Made by a program: the position numbers and the translations under genes. Of a stretch of DNA of 64,000 nt, positions 20,701-32,256 are shown in pieces. Position 1 is the stretch's first letter. Each line of letters opens with the position of its first letter. The notes under the pieces are model-generated. The model had not been told where the DNA came from, ran no database searches, and saw nothing but the letters and a program-made list of their open reading frames with translations. The DNA is from Littorina saxatilis (lineage: Eukaryota > Mollusca > Gastropoda > Littorinimorpha > Littorinidae): assembly GCF_037325665.1 (NCBI RefSeq), contig NC_090245.1:44173416-44237415 (forward strand). The letters run 5' to 3'.

Positions 20701-22389
20701 CAGACGCTGGGTGATCATATATTGAGGTCGGCAATGGCGACAGCCGATATTCCTGTGGTAAGGTCACCAGGTAGGGCTAAAGGGCGCTCACCTGGTAGGA
20801 AGAGGAACATGAAATCCAGTGAGGCTCAAACTCAGGCCTACATCCAACGTGCGAAGAAACGACGAAGAAAGCAAGGGCGTTTAGCGGAAGAAGCACACCC
20901 AGGAGGGGTCCAAGACTTGAGCATTGCGACACAAACAGTAGCAAGCATTTCTCCAAAGCCGACTCCAAGACCCAGTAGTAGCCTAGGGATGTATCAGAAC
21001 CCCACACTGTCAGCTTCAGCTTCCAGAGAGGAGGAGAGCGAGACATGGGATCCATTTCTGTCGGCGCCATCCCCTCCACACATCTCCACCAGTGACACGG
21101 GACTTCAGGCTGATCTGGATGAGTTTCTCTCTACCTACACTGCAGACTTCGGTGTTCAGACTCAGGATGATTTCCTGGCTGTGTGCACGGCAGAGTTTGG
21201 TGTGCAGACCTCTGACTTCTCTGTGGGAGGCGGAACAGCAGACTTTGGCGTTCAGACTATCGCCTCATCCCTTGGTTCTTTACTGGAAGATATTGAGTGT
21301 GGCATGCAATATGGTGGTTCAACTGAGAATACTGCAGGCATGGGGAACCCATTGGAAAGTACACAAGTCTCGACCAGTAGCAAAGTTTCTGGATATTCAT
21401 CGATGGTTCACTGTGGTACGGGTACGGATGTGTCCACCTTGGACTGTCAGACACAAACAATCAAACCTGTCACCTCTGAAACAGGCTACAGTCTTGAGTC
21501 TTGTTTTGCCGAGATGGGTACAGAGATGGACAGTTCTTTGTCCGGATTTCCCAATCCGCTGAACCCAAAGCTCTTTGATTCTTTCGACTCTGAGCTGAGT
21601 TTTTCGGACTGTGCCACAGGGACTGAGGACTTTTTCGCCAGCTCACACACCCAGACCAGCGTTGGAAATGTGGCGAGCGTGGTGAAAGAGAGCAGCATTA
21701 GTCCTGTTATGTCCATAGACTCTGCAGTGGGAACAGACGATATATTTTCAGAGATTCACACACAGACTGGCCTGGGCATTCAGGAGGATTTAGAAGCAGG
21801 AGCGAGTGATCGTTTTGTGGAGTCGTTTCTCAGTCAGTCCGCTCAAACCGATGATACCAACCAGACCCAAGCGTACTCAGATTCTGCGACAGGCTGGGAC
21901 AGTCTTCACTCCCAGGCAGCTGAAACCTCTCACACGACAATTTCCACAAGTTTGTCTGCCACAGATTTTTCTGCTGTGGCAGCTACAGACACGCAAACGC
22001 AAACTGCTGACGATCTCCTGGATTTTCTCATGAACAACATGGAAACGCAAACAACAGAGGACCTTCCTGATAGCAACCTGCTAGTGGCAGACACACAGAC
22101 GCAGACTTCCGGAATCCTGCTTACTCCGCCCCACGCTTTGTCCCCGGCTCCTGGAACCAGTTTTTCTCCATTTAACAATAATGATGCTACAAGTCTGGTC
22201 ACCACGGAAACACAGACTTGCAGTCAGTTTCTGCCAGAATTTGACGAAGATGATGAGGATGAACTGTTCCATATTTCTGACATGCAGACTCAAACAAGTT
22301 TGCTCGATTCACCTGTTCATGATGACCAGGATTTCCATATCACAGACATGCAAGAACAGACGAGCACGCTTCATTTGCTAGTTGACTGA
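14887..22389 (+). CDS. ATMIN: ATM interactor / ASCIZ zinc-finger protein homologue, 4 exons
   Basis: In vertebrates ATMIN/ASCIZ is a transcription factor that drives expression of dynein light chain LC8 (DYNLL1), is bound by LC8 through many TQT motifs, and acts in ATM signalling. Exons 14887-15270, 17745-17837, 18389-18588 and 19581-22389 splice in frame (phases 0,0,2) to 1161 aa. An in-frame TAG at 14866 supports the start. Four N-terminal fingers match the ATMIN pattern: CPAREC...KHTNACH; CPEAGC...H-x4-H; a C2HC finger CSMCGKGF...HEKDC; and CGVCPCHYPSRQALLTHC ending HPLPEKYR, against ASRTALQSHIYRTGHEIP in human. The last exon (about 936 aa) is Ser/Thr/Gln-rich with about thirty QT-type motifs (VQTS, TQTQT, METQTTED, MQTQTS) and an acidic C-terminus (DEDDEDE). 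It is longer than human (about 820 aa) because of the motif array. A SINE sits just inside intron 3. Confidence 0.95.
15720..16130 (+). mobile_element. CAGTGGAACC MITE interrupted by a 5'-truncated tRNA SINE
   Basis: MITE sequence at 15720-15785 and 16075-16130 (ending TTTCACTGTA) surrounds a SINE body at 15790-16072 with the (GAA)n tail. It lies in ATMIN intron 1. Confidence 0.75.
16213..17550 (-). repeat. Larger relative of the GGTCA repeat with internal tandem duplication
   Basis: Left end TTTTGACTCACATGCG and right end GGGCTTTGCCCTTCTTGTT mirror the ends of the 4261 element. Inside, a block of about 155 bp with CTTCAAGGTCAAGGTCACAG and GAAGTGACCTTGACCTTGAA is tandemly repeated (16868-17022 and 17023-17176), plus one older copy at 16370-16700. 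Confidence 0.75.
17672..17744. repeat. ATMIN: (GT)n run forming the polypyrimidine-less acceptor of ATMIN exon 2
   Basis: The GT run continues directly to the acceptor GCAG at 17741-17744, so the acceptor of exon 17745 has no pyrimidine tract other than alternating GT. Confidence 0.85.
18599..18905 (+). mobile_element. tRNA SINE, type 2, full length, next to the ATMIN exon 3 donor
   Basis: tRNA-like head GGGGAGATAGCTCAGTGAAT and B box GTGGGTTCGACCCCCAC, body AATTTATTTCCCAGAGTCAA, AAAGTCTCAGGGCTTGGAAA and the 3' end GAGAAAGCAGCCCGACATAC. It begins about 10 bp after the donor GTGAGT at 18589. Confidence 0.82.
19296..19509. mobile_element. CAGTGGAACC MITE, in ATMIN intron 3
   Basis: The best-preserved copy: TACAGTGGAACCCCCC at the left, GGGGGGTTCCACTGTA at the right, TA duplicated. 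It contains two alternating blocks about TTAAGACxTCC and an internal C-run. Confidence 0.85.
19581..22389 (+). CDS. ATMIN: ATMIN last exon: multivalent LC8-binding Gln-Thr array
   Basis: One exon of 2809 nt encodes a low-complexity region in which Gln-Thr, or close forms such as TQV, TQA and MQT, recurs every 15-40 residues from about residue 330 of the protein to its end. LC8 recognises such motifs as beta strands docking in its dimer groove. The strongest consensus forms (TQTQT) cluster in the last third. A basic patch (SPGRAKGRSPGRKR and KKRRRKQGR) lies in the middle and is a likely nuclear localisation signal. Acceptor AG is at 19579-19580; its G completes the Arg codon split at 18588. 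Confidence 0.9.
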
Positions 22390-22993
22390 AAGGTAGTGAT
22401 AGTAAGGTCCAGTACATTATCCTAGGGGTTTGGGCGGGGGGGGGGGGGGGGGGGGGGGGGGTGGGTGGGGTTGGAGAGGGGGGGGGGGGGGGGGCGACAA
22501 GCCCACGGACTTCCCTAGCTTTCTTGCATGGTTCTTCGAGCCTTTTGAGTATGTCCCATTCGAATTTGGTTGAAGGTTTTTTTTTTATTCTAGCTAGCTT
22601 AACCCTGAGAATGTAGACTGAGGATTAGAAACTCAACGATAAAAACTCACAGATCCATTCTCATGACCGTTTTTTTCTCATTATATATGTACCAACAGCT
22701 TTTCTTTCCAAGATGCTTACTGTAACTTTTGTTTGTCATGGTATGCCATCGCATCATTGGTAGACAAGATAGGTGAACAAAGCTGACAGTTTTGGATAGG
22801 AATTTGATTGTTCTTTTCGCTGACATGCAAAACTTGCCCAGTTTAATCTGTTCAAAATTTGTGTCTATTTTAACGAGGGGAACCATGCTTTTGTGAATTT
22901 GATTTTCGGGGATTTCTGCGTTGTCTGTTCCACTGTACATGCTTCGACATTATGCCTTATACAAAATCAATGTTTTTGCTGAATATGGCCATG
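22390..22993 (+). other. ATMIN 3' UTR start, with long G-runs
   Basis: After the stop comes a G-run region (22430-22495) and then unique sequence. Nothing coding seen. Confidence 0.5.
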
Positions 22994-23006
22994 CTAGTCA
23001 TATATA

Positions 23007-23380
23007 GACGGGCGAAGGGGCGCAGTGGTAAGACGTCGGCCTCCTAATCGGAAGGTCGTGAGTTCGAATCACGGCCGCTGCCGCCTGGTGGGTTAAGGGT
23101 GGAGATTTTTTCGATCTCCGAGGTCAACTTAAGTGCAGACCTGCTTGTGCCTTATCCCCCTTCGTGTGTGTACATGCAAACACAAGACCCTGTAAGTGTA
23201 ATCCATGTCAGAGTTCGGTGGGTTATAGAAACACGAAAATACCCAGCATGCTTTCTCCCGAGTTCTAACACGCTTTGTTGAAAGGAGCTCCAGGAATGCG
23301 AAAGAATGTGTATAAGTGCGCCTTGAGTCACCTTGTGGTGAAATGTGCGCGTTATAAATTCTCGTATATTATTTTTTATT
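23007..23380 (+). mobile_element. tRNA-derived SINE, type 1b
   Basis: Head GGGCGCAGTGGTAAGACGTC with B box GAGTTCGAATCACG, linker CCGCCTGGTGGGTTAAGGG, then the type 1 body up to CCCAGCATGCTTTC, where it changes to unrelated sequence. Confidence 0.8.
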
Positions 23381-23393
23381 TATATAACCTGAT

Positions 23394-23922
23394 TTAACCT
23401 TCGCCGTAGGTCGCTAAAAACATTTTTTGCAGCACGTCGTGAGTACTTATGTAACCATACTTCTCAAGGAAGGAAAAACATGCACGGGTAAACAAAAAAA
23501 GAAAAAAATACAGAAATCAGGCTTTTTATTGAATTAGATTATCAAACTAAATATATTTCCGATTTTGTACTTACATTTATCTTTTACGTGTGTAATTACG
23601 CACCAAGTTAATTCTTACCTGAAATAAACAGGAACCATAACTCAGCTTTTATTTTGACATCGAACCCACAATTATCTCCCTTACACTGTTAGAAGTATCG
23701 TTACATAAGTACTCACGACGTGCTGCGAAGATAGTCGATGTTTGACCTTTGTTTATTTAATTACCTGTCAATCAATTTTAATGCGGGTTTAGGAGATAAT
23801 AGATTTTTAGGTGTTTGAGGCATTTCCAAAAGCTCATTACAGAATTCCACCTAGTTTTCAAGATATTCTCAATTAAAGTCCGGACTGTTACTAAAATACT
23901 CACGACCTACGGCGAAGGTTAA
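23394..23922. mobile_element. TTAA-bounded TIR element with nested inverted repeats
   Basis: TTAACCTTCGCCGTAGGTCG at the left and its inverse at the right. Inside, GCAGCACGTCGTGAGTACTT (23430) recurs inverted near 23702-23730, so two hairpins are possible. No coding sequence. Confidence 0.75.
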
Positions 23923-24414
23923 CAGAAACAGCCTCATCACAAAGATCTGTACACAAACGCATCTGCCTAAGTTTTTTTTTTATATAACGGGTAGTATAGA
24001 ACTCAACTGTCACATATGTAGCTGCCAGTGAAAATGTACCAACTGACCATATTTTTGATTGAAGTACTGTATTTTGAAAAGGAACATTTCAAGGTTCAGT
24101 ATGTAACTTATTTATTTGTTGTGTGTGTGTGTGCATGTGTGTGTGTGTAGAATAACTAACCCCTGTCTGTGATAATGAATGTTTCATTTTAAAGCAACTC
24201 AAAAGTGAATGATGGATTGATGTTGACCACAATTATGTTCCTGAGCAGACCATGTCATAATGATTTGACGTTTTAATAATTTTGAGTTTCCAATGGCCGC
24301 TTTCAGTATTTATGACAACAATTTGTGAAAGTGTTGTACCTAAAATGTCAAAATGTACTTACCATTTTCCTGCTTGGGATGCTCTTGTTTACAAATGTTA
24401 TGGCAATTGTTCAT

Positions 24415-24420
24415 AATAAA
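24415..24420 (+). terminator. ATMIN: Candidate ATMIN polyadenylation signal
   Basis: AATAAA followed within 20 bp by a GT/T-rich stretch (TGTTGATTGTTTGTGTG). It is 2 kb past the stop with two mobile elements between, so an earlier site such as 23623 is possible. Confidence 0.35.
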
Positions 24421-24668
24421 TGTCTGTTGATTGTTTGTGTGATAACAACTCTGTCAGCGTATAACATGCATTACATGTGTATCGCCGATACCTACAGAGA
24501 AGAATATTTTCAATGCATCGGTATGGTTTTGTTTTACATTTGAATGCTGACTGTCTTTGTGTTTTCTAAGAACAATATATCACACATATACACATACACA
24601 AACACACACACATGCATACACACATGCAAACACACACACAAACACACAGCAATCTTCACTGTCCTATA

Positions 24669-24674
24669 TTTATT
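24669..24674 (-). terminator. Candidate polyadenylation signal for the receptor gene
   Basis: AATAAA on the minus strand, 250 bp from the candidate ATMIN signal, so that the two genes would converge here. This needs a 7.6-kb 3' UTR; weak evidence. Confidence 0.2.
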
Positions 24675-25064
24675 TTCAATAGCACAAAAGACCGAACAAT
24701 AAACACATGACACTATATATATATACTGCTAACAACAAATGTACGATGGTTAGTCACAGATCAAGACTGAAAAATGACAATAGTTTCATTTTGAACTGCA
24801 ATTAAACAAAAGTGATCGAGCCTCTGTCAGAAAAACCTGTTTCTGTCCAAAATAGATCAACAGTTAATTGTAGCTTAATTTTGCAAGCGTTTTAGCGTTT
24901 ATAATTTTCACATCACGTACAATTCAAGTTTACACTGCATATTTTATCGATATGACTACTCTGAATCTGAACTATGTGTGGCATTCTTTTACAATCACTG
25001 ACTGCTAAGAATACTGACAACTACAAAGTAATGTAGAGAGCAGCTAGGATAGGCAAAAAAGAAG

Positions 25065-25938
25065 AACAAGTCGCGTAAGGCGAAAATACAACATTTAGTC
25101 AAGCTGTCGAACTCACAGAATGAAACTGAACGCAGTGCAATTTTTCAGCAAGACCGTATACTCACTCGTAGCATCGTAAGTCCACCGCTCGTGGCAAAGG
25201 CAGTGAAATTGACAAGAAGAGCGGGGTAGTAGTTGCGCTGAGAAGGATAGCACGCTTTTCTGTACCTCTCTTCGTTTTAACTTTCTGAGTGTGTTTTTAA
25301 TCCAAACATATCATATCTATATGTTTTTGGAATCGGGAACCGACAAGGAATAAGATGAAAGTGTTTTTAAATTGATTTCGAAAATTTAATTTTGATCATA
25401 ATTTTGATATTTTTAATTTTCAAAGCTTGTTTTTAATCCAAATATAACATATTTATATGTTTTTGGAATCAGAAAATGATGAAGAATAAGATGAACGTAA
25501 ATTTGGATCGTTTTATAAAAAAAATTTTTTTTTTTACAATTTTCAGATTTTTAATGACCGAAGTCATTAATTAATTTTTAAGCCACCAAGCTGAAATGCA
25601 ATACCGAAGTCCGGCCTTCGTCGAAGATTGCTTGGCCAAAATGTCAATCAATTTGATTGAAAAATGAGGGTGTGACAGTGCCGCCTCAACTTTTACAAAA
25701 AGCCGGATATGACGTCATCAAAGGTATTTATCGAAAAAAAGAAAAAAAACGTCCGGGGATATCATTCCCAGGAACTCTCATGTCAAATTTCATAAAGATC
25801 GGTCCAGTAGTTTAGTCTGAATCGCTCTACACACACACACACGCACAGACAGACAGACACACACACACACATACACCACGACCCTCGTCTCGATTCCCCC
25901 TCTATGTTAAAACATTTAGTCAAAACTTGACTAAATGT
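25065..25938 (-). repeat. 0.8-kb interspersed repeat family, copy 3
   Basis: The longest and best preserved copy (AACAAGTCGCGTAAGGCGAA to AAAACTTGACTAAATGT). Contains a CA run near the right end that other copies share in position. Confidence 0.85.
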
Positions 25939-26858
25939 AAAAAAGACTCAGGCAAGCTGGAGAATAGCTTACAAAAAACATCTGTTAAAACTGGGCAGGG
26001 TCCTGAGGCAATGTAGGGGGGGGGGGGGGGGAGGGGGAGACAGAGGCAACAACTGTGGCAATTATTGTAATACAGGTAATATCCTCCCCCCCCCCCCCCC
26101 CCCCCCCGGCAGCTACAACACACACACAAGTGGAAGAGGGTTCCAAAAGCTTGCTCCTTAAGTATTTTCTTTGAGGATTTTTGTCTCTTGGGAAGACAGT
26201 TGTTTTTCTTTGATAACCATGGATCAGAGGAGGGTTCTCCAGCCTGCTCAGGGTCTAAGTAAATGGGATTAGACCAGTCTGAAATTGATTGTTCCACTCA
26301 TGAAATTTTGGCAATTATAGTACTTTGGCACAAACATGTATACAGGCTTGTTAAATCTGATGTTAGAATTCTGTGTGCGTTAAAGTCTACAGGTCATGAT
26401 CGATCATTCTATCAATTAAACAGGCACAACTCTGAAAAAACAAACAAAACATGAGCCTTGATTAAAAAAAAAACATTGCTCACAGTCGTAACACACAATT
26501 ACAAACTCTGTTACCAATGCAAACTCATTATAGAAACAAATAATGACTTATTCTCACTAAATACCTTTCAGATTTATACAAATATAACAAAGCAAATATA
26601 ATCTTTTCTTGGCATGCCCTAATTATCAAAGAGCCGATCAAACTAAAATCATACCTGTATATCTATATCAGATGCAAAAAAAAAAGAGGTGCAAAATGGA
26701 AGCACAGTTTCGGCATTAATGATTTGAATTCTTAAAAATATTAGACTGGTACTTACTTACTTGGCTACCTGAACCTCTATCCAAATGAAAAAGGATTATA
26801 AATGGATTTGCATTGCTTGATTCTAATTTAAAAATAAAATAAAAGCTAAAAAGCCATC

Positions 26859-26940
<82 letters not shown>

Positions 26941-29320
26941 AAACTATTCTTGGTTTCAGAAACTAAAATCATATACATGTACTGTAACCACACAAAAATA
27001 GATTTCTTTTTGAACAGGAAGAACACTTAGAATCCAAAAGATTACATTCGCACAAAGAAAAGAAAACTGTTTGTCTCAACAACACTGAAACATTAAGTAT
27101 TGCTTTTAAATTTGTCTAGACTATAATTATTAAAAACATCCAAGAAATGCCATTTGTGGCAAAGAAGTAACACTATAAACATGTTCATGATTTTACACTA
27201 ATAAGTACTAATACACTCTATATACCAAGGCTGCACATTGGTCTGTGAAGACCAAAGGAAATTAAGTCACGCATATCAAGAAAACCAATTTTCAAAGTAG
27301 ATGAAGTAATCAGCAGTTGTAGTATTTAGGCAGATGACATGTTAGTATTTTGCATAGTGCAGATTTTTTTCAATGCTGGTGCTTATAATTGCTACATTCC
27401 TTATAAATATGTCATGCAAGGAAGAATTACTTTTTCTGTCTCAAACTTAGTTTATTTGAAAATTTCCATTTGCGTCCAGTAACTTATAATACGTACAGTT
27501 TATTTTTTTCCAACCAAATAAATTCTGTGAAAATCTGGTAACTACATGTATCTTCTTCTTCTTCGTCGTTCGCTCAGACAGCAACTCCGGAGGCCCTGAT
27601 GAAGGCTGCTGTACGCCGGAGGCTAACTACATGTATTACTTTCTTGTTACTGGAAAACGGATTCTTAGACAATCAAAGGGTGAGTAAATAAGTGGTTGTG
27701 AAAAAATGGTGCCTCTAATCGCCTTTCCGTTAGGGCGTAAAACCTAATTTGAATCTCAAGGTATTTCATTTGACACACTCTCACAGAGCTCTATGTTCTT
27801 GATCAAAACAATTTTATTATTTTTTAAAAAACAAACTTTTCTTGGTCTTGTTTTTTGTTGCTTCTAAATGTCTGAAGGTCTCTCTTTTTGTTAATTCAGG
27901 AGAGTTGTTTGCCGGTGTAATACACTTCTTAACCAAATTAACTTTCATCTTCCTTGTGGCAGAAGATATTTAGAAGGAATGCAGGGATTCGTTTCAAAAG
28001 GACGTGAGTATTGATGATGTGACATGATGACATATGCATGTTTATTGTGAACACTTTCAAAGCATTTTGCAACAATTTCAGCATGATCTGAATCCGACCA
28101 TGAACTAGATTCTAGTATTTCTTAATGAACAATGAACACTAAACAATCAAGAAATTACAGTTCTGAGACAAAAAACAATGATTAGTAATTCATGCAAAGG
28201 ATTTTTCATAACACTAACTGAAACTACCTAGTAGCTGACAAGCAAAAAAGTTGATAAACCAATGACACCTGAGATGAATCTTTCTTTACTGTAAATATAT
28301 AGAAAGAATGAACAATTGTTCATTACAATGATGATGCAACATATATGTAAAATCAAGTAAAAAATGTAAATCTTTCAGCTAGTATTTATCTAAAATCAAT
28401 TTGTGTCACAAATGTGTACATACTTTTCTTCCAAGATATACAGCAAAAATTATTATATCGATCATATATACATGTACATACAAATTAAATTTCTAAGTAG
28501 GAATAATTGCAACTCGTAGAGTTTTAAGTAAATTTAGTTAGAATTTAAATGAGAAAAAGCTCACATTAAATTCAGCAAGCAAAACTTACTTTGCAGTGCA
28601 AAATAAAAAGTTATGAAAACTATTGCATGGTGATCAAATAGAATAAGATACAAATTCTGTAGTCATTCTAAACAAGCGTGAATATTGTATCACATATATT
28701 TTTGTGCGGTATTCACACCTAAATAAAAACGTACACTAAACTTATTTTTAAACTCTTTTCTCAATTCAGTCATTTTTACTTCTTACCATAAACCGTGTAA
28801 CATACTTGTGTATTTTACACGTCTCTGCCAACACACACAAAAACACGCTGCATCGTCTCTTCAGGTATCCAGCAATGCTATAGTTACGTACTTTCATTAA
28901 AACAGACCTAAATTTGCACAATCTAAAGCTGCACTCTTTCAGAATACCGGCATCAGTATAACAACTATTTTAAAGGTACTGCAACTTTCTCCTGTAAGCG
29001 ATCTGTCCTCGCTTTGACACACAGGACAAGAGCACCTTTTCACTTGAACACATACCAAAAATCAACAACCTGACTATTTTTTTCATTTTGTTGTAAGAAT
29101 GTTTTTGGTTTTTTTAGGAAGTTGACCCAACAATGGTAAACGTTGCCCACACAATTCATTCAGCAAAATAATTGCCACTCTGCAAAGAATTTATCATTGA
29201 GTCTGGCTGTAGAATGTTGGTGTGTTTCTAAGAGCGAGGATTCTCTAACTTGATTCCCATGTAAAAGCTGTGGACAGATTTGTGATGGTGAACTTGACCA
29301 CTGACAGGAGAGAGAAAATG
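25939..29320. other. AT-rich repeat-poor interval
   Basis: Contains G- and C-runs (26010-26108), a pure CA microsatellite (26865-26938) and a short SINE-tail-like fragment (27550-27625). Otherwise unique AT-rich sequence without long open frames; perhaps 3' UTR of the receptor gene. Confidence 0.4.
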
Positions 29321-29458
29321 TAAGTTTTACGCCCTCACGGCAAAGCCATTAGGGGCATGTTACACAGAAAAACCCGGCTTTGTATAAAAAAAAATATTAA
29401 AAAATTTAAAACAAGATATGGTACCTTTAAGGACATAAAAGACACCTATACCATGAAG

Positions 29459-30171
29459 TACAGTCCAACCTGCCCTGTCGACCTCCTCTTGATAAAGACA
29501 ACCTGTCTATTACGACCACCCCGTAGGATTCCCCATGAGCTTGGTTTTTTTTCTATAGATGTAACCAAGTGCACAAAACACTTGAATCACCTTTAGAGGC
29601 AAAGCCAGTCAAACAGGAGTGAGTTTGGGCTAAATAAATAGCCCTATAAAACCTGCTATGTGAATGCAAAGGTTTGGAAAAGCATACAAGGGGACGACAG
29701 CAGCAAGACCCTTTCACAAATAGCTCTCCACATCTCACGGGTGTGCTGTCTACCGACGTACCAGAAACGCACAGCTACTATAAATAGCTTACAAGGTGAC
29801 GACAGCAGCAAGACCCTTTCACAAATAGCTCTCCACATCTCACGGGTGTGCTGTCTACCGACGTACCAGAAACGTAGAGCTACTATAAATAGCTTACAAG
29901 GTGATGACAGCAGCAAGACCCTTTCACAAATAGCTCTCCACATCTCACGGGTGTGCTGTCTACCGACGTACCAGAAACGTAGAGCTACTATAAATAGCTA
30001 ACGCTCAAGGCAGGGAGACAACTCCATCCATGCAGAGCTGCTGCAGTGGAAGGGGGACAACTGTGTCACCCTGTCACATAGTTTACCTTTGAATAGCGAC
30101 CACAGTTTGTAATGACCACTTGTGGCTGGTCCCTTGGGTGCATGGTCGTTATAGACAGGTTTGACTGTAAC
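29459..30171. mobile_element. TIR element with ACAGTCCAACCT ends and a 105-bp tandem triplication
   Basis: TACAGTCCAACCTGCCC at the left, GACAGGTTTGACTGTA at the right. Three 105-bp units start at 29693, 29798 and 29903. The part 29560-29760 is related to 7560-7870. A short relative of the same ends is at 50813-50898. Confidence 0.65.
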
Positions 30172-30633
30172 TGACTTTGTAAAGACACAACAAACAACAA
30201 CAATAAAGACACAACAAACAACAACAAAATGAGTTTTTACTGACATCAGAAGCACCAAGGCCATGACAAAGCATGACCAAAGAATGACCGGAAACACATG
30301 TAATGGCAGTTGTCACAAACAACAATTACCACATCAGAAATGACCACAGTATGAGGTATACACCCACAGGAAGGAAACAGAACCGTCTGGCACACAAATT
30401 GAAGTCTTGAGTATGTTCCAATGGCTGCAAGTAACTGCAGAATGCGCACGACACTTTCGTGTTTCTCTTATATATTGCACACAAAGTCAAACTGAATATA
30501 CACACACACAACATATTTTCACAAAATGCAAATCAATGTTTATACCAGAAAATCAGACCACTTCTCAAACATAAGAAGTAAATCCCCTGTTCCAGGAGAT
30601 CTTTCCACAGAAAACTATTCAACACTAATAAAA

Positions 30634-30787
30634 CCTGGGTCGAGGTGCACAAGAAAGTTACCACCTGGGTGGGAGTCAGCCGCGGTGTTGGATTGGTTGA
30701 AATTGAGATTTGTTGTGATTTCAACGAATCAGACCCCCCGGTTAGTTGTCACCCGTTTGGGTTTTGCCTACTTTCGCTCGTGCACCT
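30634..30787. mobile_element. Short imperfect TIR element
   Basis: GAGGTGCACAAGAAAGT at the left against ACTTTCGCTCGTGCACCTC at the right. Confidence 0.5.
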
Positions 30788-30975
30788 CAGCACAGATGTC
30801 CAAAGACAAGTTTCTGCATCTTATGTTTCAAGTACTACAGGCTTAAAGAAACGAAACTGTACAATTCATAGCATCAAGAAGAGAAAATATGGTTTCCCAC
30901 TGTGGACTTCCCTCCTGATTTGATTCATCCCTGCAAGTGGGAACTGTTCACCATCTGTTTATCTCCACCTCGTAT

Positions 30976-31132
30976 ATATAGAGAATACTACATGGCTTGC
31001 TGTGTCGTACTAGATTTACACGAGTTGTTTTTTAAAATATTGAACTGCGAGCGAAAGCGAGCTGCTCACTATTTGAAAAAGCAACGAGTGTAAATCTGGT
31101 ACGAAACAGCAAGCCATGTAGTATTCTGTTTA
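30976..31132. mobile_element. Foldback element ending TACTACATGGCTTGCTGTG
   Basis: The arms AGAATACTACATGGCTTGCT and AGCAAGCCATGTAGTATTCT pair over about 45 bp. One arm recurs alone at 49095-49130. Confidence 0.65.
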
Positions 31133-32256
31133 TCCTACATACTGTACTTACGTGTATTTTACTGAAATGTCCTGCAGTCGAGGCAGCTAAATTGAAGACG
31201 CTTGTTTTGGAACCTCGATCTCTTCTAAAGCCTCTGCAATCTATTACGTCAAAGCAAAGAAACGTCACTCTGAAAGTGTGGCGTGACGTGTTAGTTCTAA
31301 ACATTCATCGAGGGTAATAAGCGAGCGCAATTTTTGTTCTATAATGACCTTTGTCTCTGTGACTTTGGCATCATAAGCAGTGGAAAAACAGGTCCCTGCC
31401 AGACTTGCTTGACATGACCTCATTTACATGATATACACACATGTGATTTGAACGATTATTATCTCACGAGTGTCTCTCTCACGTATGTAGGATAAAGTCA
31501 TATTCTAAACACTCCACTGTGAGGCCTTACTTTCACTGACTTCTATATAACTGATCCTATCTTCATGTCTGACCAACATTCTCATGTGACAGAAACAATT
31601 GCTGGTAAAATGGCAGTAAAATGCTTTGTTGTCAAAAACTTTAAAGTGAAAATCATAAAGTCGGTATGTGCACTACAGCAGAAGAGAATGAGATCTAATA
31701 TTGCACAAGTACTGTGAATCGTTTTGTTTTTTCTTTTTCTAGTGTTAACAATTGATTATTTGTTCTGGATTATGTCACAGGCCAGAGACCACTGCGGAAT
31801 CACCATGTTATCTTAAATTCATCATACTGAAACACCTTTGCCTTGCATGACAGTCTTGGTGTATTGATCCTTCGTTTGCAACATGCACACAGCTCACACA
31901 ACAACCTTGCAATACGACCGTAAGTGCATCCAACCATTCGGTTCCACTCAGCCGTAACTTCTCTCACGCACCATAAAAAGTGAGTTTCAATGTGAATCCA
32001 ACAGTTAATGGTGTAGCATATACAGCAGCATTTCTGTACTGTTGAGACTGACAGACTGAGTCACCAAGACCCCTGCCAGGAAAGATAAGACGTAAACACG
32101 TCTACGCTGCTTGCAAATGCCACACTTTAAAAAGTGATGAGAAATGGTAAGTAAATGAACACAAATTGCTCAGCTAAGACCTACAGCTTCTGCAGCAATC
32201 AAAAAACAGATAAGAATGCTTCTGCAGCTTGTACCGTCTCCACTATCCAAAAAGAC
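31133..32256 (-). other. Interval next to the receptor stop, probable 3' UTR
   Basis: Unique AT-rich sequence with no coding potential and no repeat I recognise, directly following the stop at 32257. Confidence 0.5.

Noticed and set aside
21092-21562. 156-codon frame inside ATMIN
   Set aside because: Alternate frame of the ATMIN last exon, which has the recognisable product.
29656-30001. Repeat-protein-like frames on both strands
   Set aside because: Product of a 105-bp tandem repeat in a TIR element; no start context or splice support.
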